NCBI GenBank assembly: GCA_024636835.1
Contig: JAGXGH010000019.1
Coordinates: forward strand, 1-39,529
Source of the DNA: Verrucomicrobiales bacterium
GTDB taxonomy: Bacteria; Verrucomicrobiota; Verrucomicrobiia; Verrucomicrobiales; SLCJ01
Reading direction: 5' to 3'
Length of the DNA stretch: 39,529 nucleotides
In this document: positions 1-6,374 of the stretch, piece after piece
Numbering within the stretch: the stretch's first letter is position 1
Layout of the letters: each line of letters opens with the position of its first letter
Position numbers and translations under genes: made by a program
The notes under the pieces: model-generated
What the model was told of the DNA's origin: nothing
The model's input: the letters and a program-made list of their open reading frames with translations, nothing else
Databases searched by the model: none

Positions 1-122
1 AACGTCGAGGTCTGGCACCGCCTACTGGCAGCGCCACTCCGACTCTGGGTTAAAGTTTCTAGTTACGTCAATCATTCAAACTCCGAGCGTGTAGGCGGTT
101 GATCAGGACCGACTTGTTCGGC
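1..122 (-). repeat. attC recombination site (partial), family A
   Basis: This is an integron cassette recombination site. It begins at an AAC (1-3) and ends at GTTCGGC (116-122), matching the RYYYAAC / GTTRRRY core pair. The outermost bases before AAC are cut off by the window edge. The arms CCGCCTAC (18-25) and GTAGGCGG (91-98) are perfectly complementary. The outer GTCGAGGTC pairs with GGACCGAC leaving unpaired bases, as expected for the extrahelical bases of a folded attC bottom strand. It is nearly identical to the sites at 513, 1119 and 3775. Confidence 0.9.
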
Positions 123-479
123 TGGCTTCTTCCTATCTGAGCGGCCTTGAACACCGTTGGAGGAAGTCACAAGAATCAGCATCCCAACCATTGCCATTGG
201 GTGGGTGATCCAAATCGATCGTCCATGAATTTGATTCAGTTCAAAAGCTAAGGCAGACACTTCAGTTTCTCTGCCGTGTTCATTCACGAAATACCTTCCA
301 TCGTGAATTCCGTCATTGCCCGCGCTCCCACCGATACTCATGCAAAACGCCATAAATGCCATGAAGTTGAGAACGCCAAGTAAAACCATAATCGTTGCAA
401 AGATCTCAGTTCTCGCCGCACCCTTGTAATATTCACAGACTGCCTTCACAAGAACACGCATACTAGAATCTCGATTCAT
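72..479 (-). CDS. integron cassette 7 ORF, small membrane protein
   Basis: A 135-residue protein of unknown function and the last complete cassette ORF before the window edge. A strongly hydrophobic Met/Phe-rich stretch lies at about residues 26-48 and a second at about 92-106, so it is probably an inner-membrane protein with two helices and a polar segment between them. The ORF reads into the attC: its last 16 or so residues, including the GPDQPPTRSEFE tail, are encoded by the recombination site, so the C-terminus depends on attC sequence. The ATG lies about 33 bp inside the cassette boundary. A downstream in-frame ATG at residue 7 is an alternative start. No family recognised. Confidence 0.65.
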   Translation of the reverse strand: MNRDSSMRVLVKAVCEYYKGAARTEIFATIMVLLGVLNFMAFMAFCMSIGGSAGNDGIHDGRYFVNEHGRETEVSALAFELNQIHGRSIWITHPMAMVGMLILVTSSNGVQGRSDRKKPAEQVGPDQPPTRSEFE

Positions 480-512
480 GACTGGGCTTTCACAATTGAT
501 CTGAATTTCATT

Positions 513-638
513 GCCGAACGTCGAGGTCTGGCACCGCCTACAGGCAGCGCCACTCCGACTGTGGGTTAAAGATTGTAGTTACGTCAATCATTCGAACTCT
601 GAGCGTGTAGGCGGTTGATCAGGACCTCCTTGTTCTGC
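513..638 (-). repeat. attC recombination site, family A
   Basis: Core sites GCCGAAC (513-519) and GTTCTGC (632-638) bound a 126-bp imperfect inverted repeat. It shares the family A arms CCGCCTAC / GTAGGCGG and an almost identical central loop with the sites at 1, 1119 and 3775. It separates cassette 6 (648-1112) from cassette 7 (72-479). Confidence 0.93.
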
Positions 639-647
639 TCTGGATTT

Positions 648-1112
648 CTACCTTGGATTGGACTGGAAATACGCTCTGCCAAGCTTCCGATCGAATGCAA
701 CCAGCTCCCTTCCACCGTTTTCCCACGAGATCCCGCCGAACAAACCATTTTCGATGGAAGTTAGATGGCTCAATCGAAGGCTTTGGTATTCTTCCGTTGG
801 AAGGTGAGAACTCTCTTGTGAGAAGTTTAACCAACTCCAACGTTCCATATAGACTGTATCATCGATTTCCTTCAATGGATACTTAGATGCCCATTCTCTG
901 AATCCCTCTTCACTTATTTCAAATTCGTAAGCAGTCCATCCATACGACCGATAATATGAAATGTCAGTTGCCGCAGTAGGCAGCCAAGACACGGTCACAA
1001 TTCCCTGTCCTGATTCAATTTTTTTCGTCGACTCAATCGCAAACCAAACAAAGCCGACACCCAAGACGATAGCTATCGCAACGGTAATGAGAACGACTCG
1101 CTTAGTGTGCAT
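648..1112 (-). CDS. integron cassette 6 ORF, membrane-anchored protein
   Basis: A 154-residue protein of unknown function. The N-terminus has basic residues (MHTKR) followed by a single hydrophobic helix at about residues 6-26, so it is probably anchored with the rest outside the membrane. The exported part is rich in Trp and Tyr and acidic (YRSYGWTAYEFEIS, YMERWSWLNF), with no motif I recognise. The start lies only 7 bp inside the core site of the upstream attC (1119-1125), and the stop lies 10 bp before the next attC. This is the compact one-ORF layout of an integron cassette. No cassette promoter is visible. Confidence 0.75.
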   Translation of the reverse strand: MHTKRVVLITVAIAIVLGVGFVWFAIESTKKIESGQGIVTVSWLPTAATDISYYRSYGWTAYEFEISEEGFREWASKYPLKEIDDTVYMERWSWLNFSQESSHLPTEEYQSLRLSHLTSIENGLFGGISWENGGRELVAFDRKLGRAYFQSNPR

Positions 1113-1118
1113 TCTTTG

Positions 1119-1244
1119 GCAGAACGTCGAGGTCTGGCACCGCCTACTGGCAGCGCCACTCCGACTGTGGGTTAAAGGTTGTAGTTACGTCAATCATTCA
1201 AACTCGGAGCGTGTAGGCGGTTGATCAGGACCGTCTTGTTGGGC
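1119..1244 (-). repeat. attC recombination site, family A
   Basis: Core sites GCAGAAC (1119-1125) and GTTGGGC (1238-1244) bound the site; GTTGGGC is an exact GTTRRRY consensus. The inner arms and loop match family A. It lies between cassette 5 (1262-2059) and cassette 6. Confidence 0.93.
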
Positions 1245-1261
1245 TTCTTGGTTGATCATAA

Positions 1262-2059
1262 TCAACTGTCCCAGTATTTAATACCCTTTGTCAGCCAATA
1301 GCCATACTTATGGTAGATCACTCCGCTCACTCCTCCTCCCCATCCATTGTCACCGCTGGAAACTGAAAAACGATACTCGTCCACCGCAACTTTGTCCCAA
1401 CGCACCTTCAAGGTGACATTCTTTGGCTGTTTCCTTTCTTCTCCGACATCCTCCTGGCTGCGCTCTTCCAGCGCGTAGATTTTCTCTAAATCCTTTCCGT
1501 ATTGCCGCCACAAATCTGGAGCTGGAGCACCGTTTACAGATTGTAATGTGTAATGTGCGCTTCCGAATTTGCCGACAACACTAACGCAGGTTTCCTCTAT
1601 GGCCTGCTCCTCTTTTGGCTGGGATTTGCGCTCTAGCAATGGAAGCAGCTTGTTTATCTCATCCTCAGTTGGCGAAAATGCGTCATTTGTCCTGTTCGCA
1701 TCTCGTAAAAGCACATCGATTGGGCGATCAAGATTTCCGTCACGGGAGTCCGGGGATAACCCACAAGATTCAAGTAGCCATCGCACACCGCCCTGAGCAC
1801 CGACTAGCGTTGAAAATGTTAATGGCGTGTAATTCAAATACAAATCTTGATCTGGCATCTGCCCTAGCTTCTTAGAAGGATCCCAGCCTGCTTTCTTCAG
1901 AGCATCGAGCAACTGGACATCCTCCGCCTCTAGTGCGTATGCGGCGGTCGAAGACAAGAGTTCCTGCTTCTTTCCTGCGTTAAATACTTCGCGCTCTGAA
2001 GAGATACCGGGGATAATCAATCCTAGCCCAAGCGACACTATTGAGATTATCGTCTTCAT
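1262..2059 (-). CDS. integron cassette 5 ORF, secreted ankyrin-like protein
   Basis: A 265-residue protein with a signal peptide (MKTIISIVSLGLGLIIPGISS, cleavage near residue 21). Residues about 35-130 look like degenerate ankyrin repeats: alternating short helices such as AYALEAEDVQLLDALKKAGW, then LNYTPLTFSTLVGAQGGVRWLLESCG. The C-terminal half (about 155-265) is polar and ends in a Gly-rich stretch (SSGDNGWGGGVSG) of unknown fold. This is the largest cassette ORF here and almost fills its cassette between the attC sites at 2079 and 1119. The ankyrin reading is by eye and would need a profile search. The cellular target is unknown; a periplasmic or secreted binding protein is the simplest guess. 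Confidence 0.75.
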   Translation of the reverse strand: MKTIISIVSLGLGLIIPGISSEREVFNAGKKQELLSSTAAYALEAEDVQLLDALKKAGWDPSKKLGQMPDQDLYLNYTPLTFSTLVGAQGGVRWLLESCGLSPDSRDGNLDRPIDVLLRDANRTNDAFSPTEDEINKLLPLLERKSQPKEEQAIEETCVSVVGKFGSAHYTLQSVNGAPAPDLWRQYGKDLEKIYALEERSQEDVGEERKQPKNVTLKVRWDKVAVDEYRFSVSSGDNGWGGGVSGVIYHKYGYWLTKGIKYWDS

Positions 2060-2078
2060 ATTTCGGTCTTATTATTTT

Positions 2079-2203
2079 GCCCAACGTCGAAGTCCTCCTA
2101 CACCTGCCTGGGGGCGCGGCTTCGACTGTGGGTTGAGGGTTGAATTGTCAGGGCGGTTTGAACTCGCGGCTGGGCAGGTGTTGGGAGCGACGCCTTGTTC
2201 GCT
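2079..2203 (-). repeat. attC recombination site, family B
   Basis: Core sites GCCCAAC (2079-2085, exact RYYYAAC) and GTTCGCT (2197-2203) bound the site. The arms are CACCTGCC / GGCAGGTG, different from family A, but the outer AACGTCGA and the loop motif CTGTGGGTT are shared with it. It is closely related to the site at 3170 and lies between cassettes 4 and 5. Confidence 0.92.
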
Positions 2204-2205
2204 TT

Positions 2206-2694
2206 TTATGGTTCTTGCGGCACTGCAGTGAAATTCAACAGGAGCAAAAATGAAGCCCAGCGTCTGGCTTCAGGCTTATCAGGAACAAGCTCGATCAGGG
2301 GGCCATCGTCACCGAGTTTCAGACTACCTTTGTTCCATGTGAATTTCTTGTCTGGATCTATTTCTATGTCACCGTTGGGGCGAACCTTGCCAAGGGGGTT
2401 GCCGTCCTTCGTAACTGCCATTCCATCAGGCTTCAATCGGGCAAGCTCCTTACCATTCTTATCGAGCAAAATTCCGTCGCCGCTGAGCCTACCGACTTCC
2501 TTCTCATTGATAATCAGGACTCCGTCATCCCCAATCTCCATCGTCAGTTTAGCTCCTTCTGCACTCAATTTAAAGGGCGAAACCGGCTGTTGTGCCAAAC
2601 TAGTTGGATCACTTTTCGCCTGATTGTTATCCGCAGACCACAACATTTGAGAAGTTGCAAGGAGCGAAAATAGAAGTGATAAGAGAAATTTCAT
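2206..2694 (-). CDS. integron cassette 4 ORF, secreted repeat protein
   Basis: A 162-residue protein of unknown function. The start at 2694 is chosen over the longer reading from 2766 because it gives a classic signal peptide (MKFLLSLLFSLLATSQMLWSA), whereas the extra 24 upstream codons fall partly in the attC. The mature part has short beta-hairpin-like repeats of the form G-K/R-L-x-x-D/N-G (VGRLSGDGILLDKNGK, LARLKPDGMAVTKDG, LGKVRPNGDIEID), each about 16-20 residues, at roughly residues 60-125. Such repeats suggest a small beta-sheet or solenoid domain exposed outside the cytoplasm. The stop is 2 bp from the neighbouring attC. No catalytic motif is visible. Confidence 0.75.
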   Translation of the reverse strand: MKFLLSLLFSLLATSQMLWSADNNQAKSDPTSLAQQPVSPFKLSAEGAKLTMEIGDDGVLIINEKEVGRLSGDGILLDKNGKELARLKPDGMAVTKDGNPLGKVRPNGDIEIDPDKKFTWNKGSLKLGDDGPLIELVPDKPEARRWASFLLLLNFTAVPQEP

Positions 2695-2731
2695 AGTATT
2701 TTTCTGGGTTAAGGATGATCTTTGTTTTCGT

Positions 2732-2820
2732 AGCGAACGTCTAAGGAATGGCGGCGCCGGGGTCAACTTCCAAAATGATCAGACGGCTTCCTCGGCGTCG
2801 CCATCTCCGCCTTGTTCGCA
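2732..2820 (-). repeat. attC recombination site, short family C
   Basis: Core sites AGCGAAC (2732-2738) and GTTCGCA (2814-2820) bound an 89-bp site, clearly shorter than the roughly 125-bp neighbours. The arms ATGGCGGCGCCG and CGGCGTCGCCAT pair with one mismatch. The outer AACGTC and CCTTGTT resemble the other families but the loop is unrelated. It lies between cassettes 3 and 4. Confidence 0.88.
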
Positions 2821-2821
2821 T

Positions 2822-3163
2822 TTAGATTTTGTAGTTCTGTTCGGGCGGCAACTTGTATCCGGGCTCAAAGACGCAATCTGAAGCGGGAAGGAATGCGATC
2901 AGGCGATTCCCATCAGTTGCGTCAAACAGGGCATCTCCATCATCGGCGTAATCTAAGGCACTAGGAAACGCGGAGAGCTGGGCAACGGCGTCTGGGAATC
3001 GATTCGCGGTCATATGCTCCAGAATCCGCTTTGCTGTCATTCGCGTAATTGGTGTCGGGTTCAAGGGTGAACCATATGCCCAGCCTAGGAACCCATTATG
3101 GACGTACCACCGGCCATCATCAGACGTGGCTTCAATCTTCTGAAGGTTGTCGTCAGTGATCAT
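2822..3163 (-). CDS. integron cassette 3 ORF, small soluble protein
   Basis: A 113-residue acidic protein with no signal peptide or membrane helix, one of only two apparently cytoplasmic products in this array. It contains aromatic-rich patches (DDGRWYVHNGFLGWAYGSP near residues 15-33) and a C-terminal DATDGNRLIAFLPASDCVFEPGYKLP segment. I do not recognise the family. The ATG lies 7 bp from the attC core at 3170-3176, leaving almost no room for a leader and no Shine-Dalgarno. The stop lies 2 bp from the next attC. Confidence 0.72.
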   Translation of the reverse strand: MITDDNLQKIEATSDDGRWYVHNGFLGWAYGSPLNPTPITRMTAKRILEHMTANRFPDAVAQLSAFPSALDYADDGDALFDATDGNRLIAFLPASDCVFEPGYKLPPEQNYKI

Positions 3164-3169
3164 TTTTGT

Positions 3170-3295
3170 TGCGAACGTCGAAGTCCTCTCACACCTGCTC
3201 GAGGGCGAGGCTTCGACTGTGGGTTGAGGGTTGAATGGTCATGACGGATTTGAACTCGCGGCGGGGCAGGTGTTGAGAGCGACGCCTTGTTAGCC
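3170..3295 (-). repeat. attC recombination site, family B
   Basis: Core sites TGCGAAC (3170-3176) and GTTAGCC (3289-3295) bound the site. Arms CACCTGCT / GGCAGGTG and the loop are shared with the family B site at 2079. The stop codon of the cassette 2 ORF (3290-3292) lies inside the GTTAGCC core, so gene and recombination site overlap by a few bases. Confidence 0.92.
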
Positions 3296-3769
3296 GTTGT
3301 CTTCTTCGCGCTCCTGCCAAAACGTAATCTCATAGTCCATTAGATCTTCTGAGTAATCCTCGGGGAACGATACCACCATGGTCCGATCTGGAAAGTCTCG
3401 ATTCAGCTTCAACTGCCACATATCCTTCAAGCTATGTCCCAAATAGAGGACTTGCTCTCTTGTTGGTTTCGCTTCTTCGTTCGGGAATAGGTCCAAGAGA
3501 TGCTGGTGATTCATCGTAACCTCTGTTCTCGTCTTGTTGACATCAGTAATGGTCTGAAAGCTGAGGTAGTTCTTCAAGTGGTGATCGGTGAATGGTGCGA
3601 TAAACACGCTATCATCATGGATCACGAATTCAGGCCAGAACAACGACGTGAAAGCCACGGCTAGGTTAAACGAGCCCATGCCAGCCAGCCACCCGTCTGG
3701 ACCAATCTCGAAACCGTTGTGGGCTTCCCAATCGTCCAGGTCGCTTATGAGCTTGTTGTAGTCCCTCAT
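3290..3769 (-). CDS. integron cassette 2 ORF, soluble protein of unknown function
   Basis: A 159-residue protein when started at 3769 (MRDYNKLISDLDDWEAHNG). The longer reading from 3796 would start inside the preceding attC and is rejected. There is no signal peptide. Features include WPEFVIHDDSVFIAPF near the middle and a Glu/Asp-rich C-terminus (FPEDYSEDLMDYEITFWQEREEDNG). The overall layout, an acidic compact alpha/beta protein with a DWEAHNGF motif, resembles small immunity-like or SMI1/KNR4-like cassette proteins, but I cannot assign it. The TAA stop is embedded in the core site of the next attC. Confidence 0.72.
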   Translation of the reverse strand: MRDYNKLISDLDDWEAHNGFEIGPDGWLAGMGSFNLAVAFTSLFWPEFVIHDDSVFIAPFTDHHLKNYLSFQTITDVNKTRTEVTMNHQHLLDLFPNEEAKPTREQVLYLGHSLKDMWQLKLNRDFPDRTMVVSFPEDYSEDLMDYEITFWQEREEDNG

Positions 3770-3774
3770 TCTCA

Positions 3775-3900
3775 GGCTAACGTCAAGGTCTGGCACCGCC
3801 TACTGGAAGCGCCACTCCGACTCTGGGTTAAAGGTTGTAGTTACGTCAATCATTCAAACTCTGAGCGTGTAGGCGGTTGTCCAGGACCGACTTGTTAGGA
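3775..3900 (-). repeat. attC recombination site, family A
   Basis: Core sites GGCTAAC (3775-3781, exact RYYYAAC) and GTTAGGA (3894-3900) bound the attC of the attI-proximal cassette. The sequence is nearly identical to the family A sites at 1, 513 and 1119, although these belong to unrelated ORFs. That is typical of a resident chromosomal integron rather than a mobile one with mixed attCs. Confidence 0.94.
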
Positions 3901-3909
3901 ATATGAAGA

Positions 3910-4446
3910 TTATGGGAAATGCGGTTTAATTCGCTTATCTACGAATTCAAAAGGGTTCATAGACCTCGCATCACTAAGTAAATCTGCTTCATCTTCATCC
4001 TTATATGGAACCTCAAACGCCTTAATAGTGTCGGAGATGTAAAATATTCTAACTCTATTTTCAATTTCCTGTTTCTCACCATCTATCCAAACTCCACTAA
4101 CCTTTGGATCTTCGGGATGATGGGTTATACATTTAAACGAAGACTTCAGGCCTAATAACTGACTATTACTGGACCATGATGTAACTCCATTAAAAGGCAT
4201 ATTTGCAGTGGGGTTCTTAGGCGAAATCTGTCGAATGATGATAAACTTATCATCTTTATACGAGTTGCCTAAGATTGAAATTTTAATCTCTGCTCCACCT
4301 TCGATTAATTTATCATTGCCACCAAGAGTCGTAAGTGAAAGGGATTTTAATTTATGATTATCATGAAATTTAAACCCACCAAAGAACACTACTCCTATTA
4401 CTAGAAGTGATACCCATATTTTTTTTGATGCTAACAGATCTTTCAT
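3910..4446 (-). CDS. integron cassette 1 ORF, membrane-anchored protein
   Basis: A 178-residue protein encoded by the first cassette, next to attI and therefore probably the most recently inserted and the best expressed. The N-terminus (MKDLLASKKIWVSLLVIGVV) is a basic start followed by a hydrophobic helix to about residue 23, so it is anchored or exported. The rest is Lys-, Ile- and Asn-rich, and the gene is visibly more AT-rich than its neighbours, which suggests a recent foreign origin. No domain is recognised. On the minus strand the ATG follows the core GTTAGGA by a few bases, so AGGA of the recombination core can serve as the Shine-Dalgarno. Confidence 0.78.
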   Translation of the reverse strand: MKDLLASKKIWVSLLVIGVVFFGGFKFHDNHKLKSLSLTTLGGNDKLIEGGAEIKISILGNSYKDDKFIIIRQISPKNPTANMPFNGVTSWSSNSQLLGLKSSFKCITHHPEDPKVSGVWIDGEKQEIENRVRIFYISDTIKAFEVPYKDEDEADLLSDARSMNPFEFVDKRIKPHFP

Positions 4447-4449
4447 TCA

Positions 4450-4650
4450 TCCTAACAGTATTTATTCGTATGACCTCAGACAGTGATATCCGTTGAGGCA
4501 GTCATGGTTGAAGAAACCGGAAAAATGTCGGTAACGCAAGGGTTTTTGGGGTTTTTCTGAGAGATGAGTGCGTATATCAGTTACTTTGTCGGCTAAGCTA
4601 AAGGAGATGAGTTCCTACTGTGATATACGTCGTCGCGTCGCGTCGCGTCG
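4450..4650 (-). other. putative attI / integron platform region
   Basis: The first cassette joins the platform at TCCTAAC (4450-4456), which reads GTTAGGA on the minus strand. This is the core at which new cassettes would be inserted. The adjoining DNA carries small repeats that could be integrase-binding sites: GAGATGAGT twice (4561 and about 4604), GTGATATCCGT and GTGATATACGT near 4483 and 4620, and an inverted GTATATCAG. No single-ORF explanation fits. A Pc promoter for the cassettes should read leftward from here, but I see no convincing -35/-10 pair. Confidence 0.7.
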
Positions 4651-4653
4651 CGT
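4631..4653. repeat. pentanucleotide tandem repeat (CGTCG)n
   Basis: Four and a half copies of the 5-mer CGTCG run directly into the left arm of the palindrome at 4648-4675, which itself begins TCGCGT. The array could have arisen by slippage of that arm. It lies between attI and the intI promoter. Confidence 0.9.
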
Positions 4654-4675
4654 AAAAAGGCTTTGCCTCACGCGA
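4648..4675. repeat. REP-like palindrome, copy 1
   Basis: A 28-bp imperfect palindrome with outer arms TCGCGT / ACGCGA and inner arms AGGC / GCCT around a short loop. Two further copies of 27 bp lie at 6072-6098 and 6254-6280. Copies 1 and 2 bracket the integrase gene. Confidence 0.88.
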
Positions 4676-4718
4676 TCACCTCGCTTTGGGCTCATCTCGG
4701 TTGACTCACGTTTAAAAG

Positions 4719-4732
4719 TGTTCGGTTGAACT
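4719..4732 (+). promoter_or_regulatory. putative LexA (SOS) box upstream of intI
   Basis: TGTTCGGTTGAACT fits the form TGTTC-N4-GAACA, which I recall as the LexA motif reported for Verrucomicrobia, at 9 of 10 defined positions. It ends 24 bp before the first intI ATG, where a repressor would block transcription. SOS control of intI through LexA is established for class 1 and Vibrio integrons; its extension here is inference. Confidence 0.6.
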
Positions 4733-4756
4733 TTCTTGTTGACTGTATCCCCTTAA

Positions 4757-6070
4757 ATGTGTTCGTATGACCACATTATGACAAGCATAACCAAATCGCG
4801 TTGGTGTTGGAGAAAGGATCTTTCGGAATTCCGCGGTCTAACCGACTTTGAAAGAACCGGGTTTCTCTTGGTTCTAGAATGGTTTGAAAACTTTCGTCTG
4901 CGCTGTGAGTTGCCTGCGGATCGGAATGCTGCGCGTTTGTTCTGGAAGAACGAAGTGATTAAAGAGGATCGCCCACGCGAGAGCTGGCAGCTGGATCAAT
5001 GGGGGGATGCCATTCAGTGGTATTTGAAATGGTTGGATGCGTGTGCGGAGGCGGGAGCGGATCACCGAAGCCTTGCTGAGCGTGTGCGCGCGGCGGTTTA
5101 TTCGGCCTGCTCGCGGCGCGGTTTAGAGCCCAGAACCAAACAATGCTACGGGGCGTGGGCAGCGCGGTTTGCGAAATTTGCCGGCAACGAGCAAAAAGTG
5201 ACAGAGGTAGAAACGGCGACACAATTTCTGACTTCCGTGGTGTTGGATGAGGATTGTGCATATTCGACTCAAAAACAGGCATTGAACGCGCTCGCGCTCT
5301 TTTTCAAGCATGTGCTCGGGATAGAAAATCCGGTTTTTGGAGTGAAGCTGAAAAAGACAGGCACGCGGGTTCCTGTGGTGCTTTCTCAAGGGGAAACTCA
5401 GCGGCTTTTCATTGAATTGGACAAGCCGAACAAGGTGCCGAAGAAGACCGACGGGCAGTATGGTCTGGCGGCGCGACTGCAATATGGGGCGGGCTTGCGT
5501 TTGTCGGAACTAGTTCGGCTGCGGATCAAGGATGTGGATCTGGAACGCGGGACGGTGACCATACGCGCTGGCAAAGGTGACAAAGATCGAGTTTCCGTGC
5601 TGCCCAAGAGTCTGTTGAATGAGGTGGCGGCGCAGATTGAACGCGGGCGCGTCCTCTGTCAAGGCGACCGGGAAGCAGGTCTGGCCGGGGTCTGGATGCC
5701 AGGTGCCTTGGCGCGAAAGTTCCGCCGTGCGGCAGAAACTTTCGAGTGGTTCTGGTTGTTTCCTTCAAGGCAGACGTCCACGGATCCGGAGAGCGGCGTG
5801 AAGCGGAGGTATCACCTGCACGGAAAAGTCTATAACGAAGCGATCAAACGCGCGGCCAGTGCGGCGCGGATCGAGAAGCGGGTGACGAGCCATGCGCTGA
5901 GACACAGCTTTGCCACGCATCTGCTAGAGGGCGGGACAGATTTACGCACGATACAAGAACTTCTCGGACACGAGGACATTACCACCACGGAAATTTACCT
6001 ACATGTCTCGATGGGGGCAAACGGGCTGGGTGTGACCAGCCCACTGGATGGACTGTGTTTAGCTGGGTGA
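4757..6070 (+). CDS. intI: integron integrase IntI with N-terminal extension
   Basis: Site-specific tyrosine recombinase that inserts cassettes at attI and excises them through folded attC sites. Of 437 residues, about 103-437 align along the whole of IntI1. R248, K273, H379, R382, H405 and Y414 correspond to IntI1 R146, K171, H277, R280, H303 and Y312, each offset by exactly 102. The IntI-specific insertion is present at about 310-355 (GVWMPGALARKF, EWFWLFPS, STDPESGV), and the end (GVTSPLDGL) matches the IntI C-terminus. Residues 1-102 are an extra, Trp-rich helical region (RPRESWQLDQWGDAIQWYL) absent from IntI1. An alternative ATG at 4778 would remove only seven residues. The gene is divergent from the cassette array and preceded by a LexA-like box. 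Confidence 0.96.
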   Translation: MCSYDHIMTSITKSRWCWRKDLSEFRGLTDFERTGFLLVLEWFENFRLRCELPADRNAARLFWKNEVIKEDRPRESWQLDQWGDAIQWYLKWLDACAEAGADHRSLAERVRAAVYSACSRRGLEPRTKQCYGAWAARFAKFAGNEQKVTEVETATQFLTSVVLDEDCAYSTQKQALNALALFFKHVLGIENPVFGVKLKKTGTRVPVVLSQGETQRLFIELDKPNKVPKKTDGQYGLAARLQYGAGLRLSELVRLRIKDVDLERGTVTIRAGKGDKDRVSVLPKSLLNEVAAQIERGRVLCQGDREAGLAGVWMPGALARKFRRAAETFEWFWLFPSRQTSTDPESGVKRRYHLHGKVYNEAIKRAASAARIEKRVTSHALRHSFATHLLEGGTDLRTIQELLGHEDITTTEIYLHVSMGANGLGVTSPLDGLCLAG

Positions 6071-6071
6071 G

Positions 6072-6098
6072 TCGCGTAAAAGGCTTCGCCTCACGCGA
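6072..6098. repeat. REP-like palindrome, copy 2
   Basis: A 27-bp palindrome starting one base after the intI stop codon, with outer arms TCGCGT / ACGCGA and inner AGGC-TTC-GCCT. It may act as a transcription terminator hairpin for intI, although no T-run follows. It is identical to copy 3 at 6254-6280. Confidence 0.88.
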
Positions 6099-6253
6099 TT
6101 GGCGCGTATGACCCCCGATGAATTGGGGCTCGCGATTAGTGCGTGAAGGTGCTTTTTAATCCATATAATCTTGTAAATCCTGTCAAAATATTCGCATCCT
6201 CACAGCGATGAATCGGGGCACTCGGTAGCTTGGGTGTTTGGCTTGGCGGCTGG

Positions 6254-6280
6254 TCGCGTAAAAGGCTTCGCCTCACGCGA
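6254..6280. repeat. REP-like palindrome, copy 3
   Basis: Identical in its 27 bp to copy 2, about 180 bp downstream of it. As with copy 1, the right arm is followed by TCA. It is not inside a gene. Confidence 0.88.
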
Positions 6281-6357
6281 TCAATTTAAAGTGAACTTTG
6301 AGAAAATTGATGAAGCCGGATGCCTGGGTTGTGCGGGGTTAACCGCGGGCGCTACGT

Positions 6358-6374
6358 GTCGGCTGGAAGCCGAC
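6358..6374 (-). terminator. possible hairpin terminator of helicase gene
   Basis: GTCGGCT-GGA-AGCCGAC is a perfect 7-bp stem with a 3-base loop, 24 bp beyond the helicase stop codon on the minus strand. No U-run follows, so it could equally be a REP-type or RNA-stabilising hairpin. Confidence 0.35.

Noticed and set aside
653..1224. Plus-strand ORFs in cassette 6
   Set aside because: They overlap a cassette ORF in the expected orientation and read into an attC site.
4457..4600. Pc promoter for the cassette array
   Set aside because: Only weak hexamers such as TTCAAC with ATATCA were found on the minus strand; not convincing enough to annotate.
4874..5768. Antisense ORFs in intI
   Set aside because: Arg/Pro-rich shadows of a well-supported gene.
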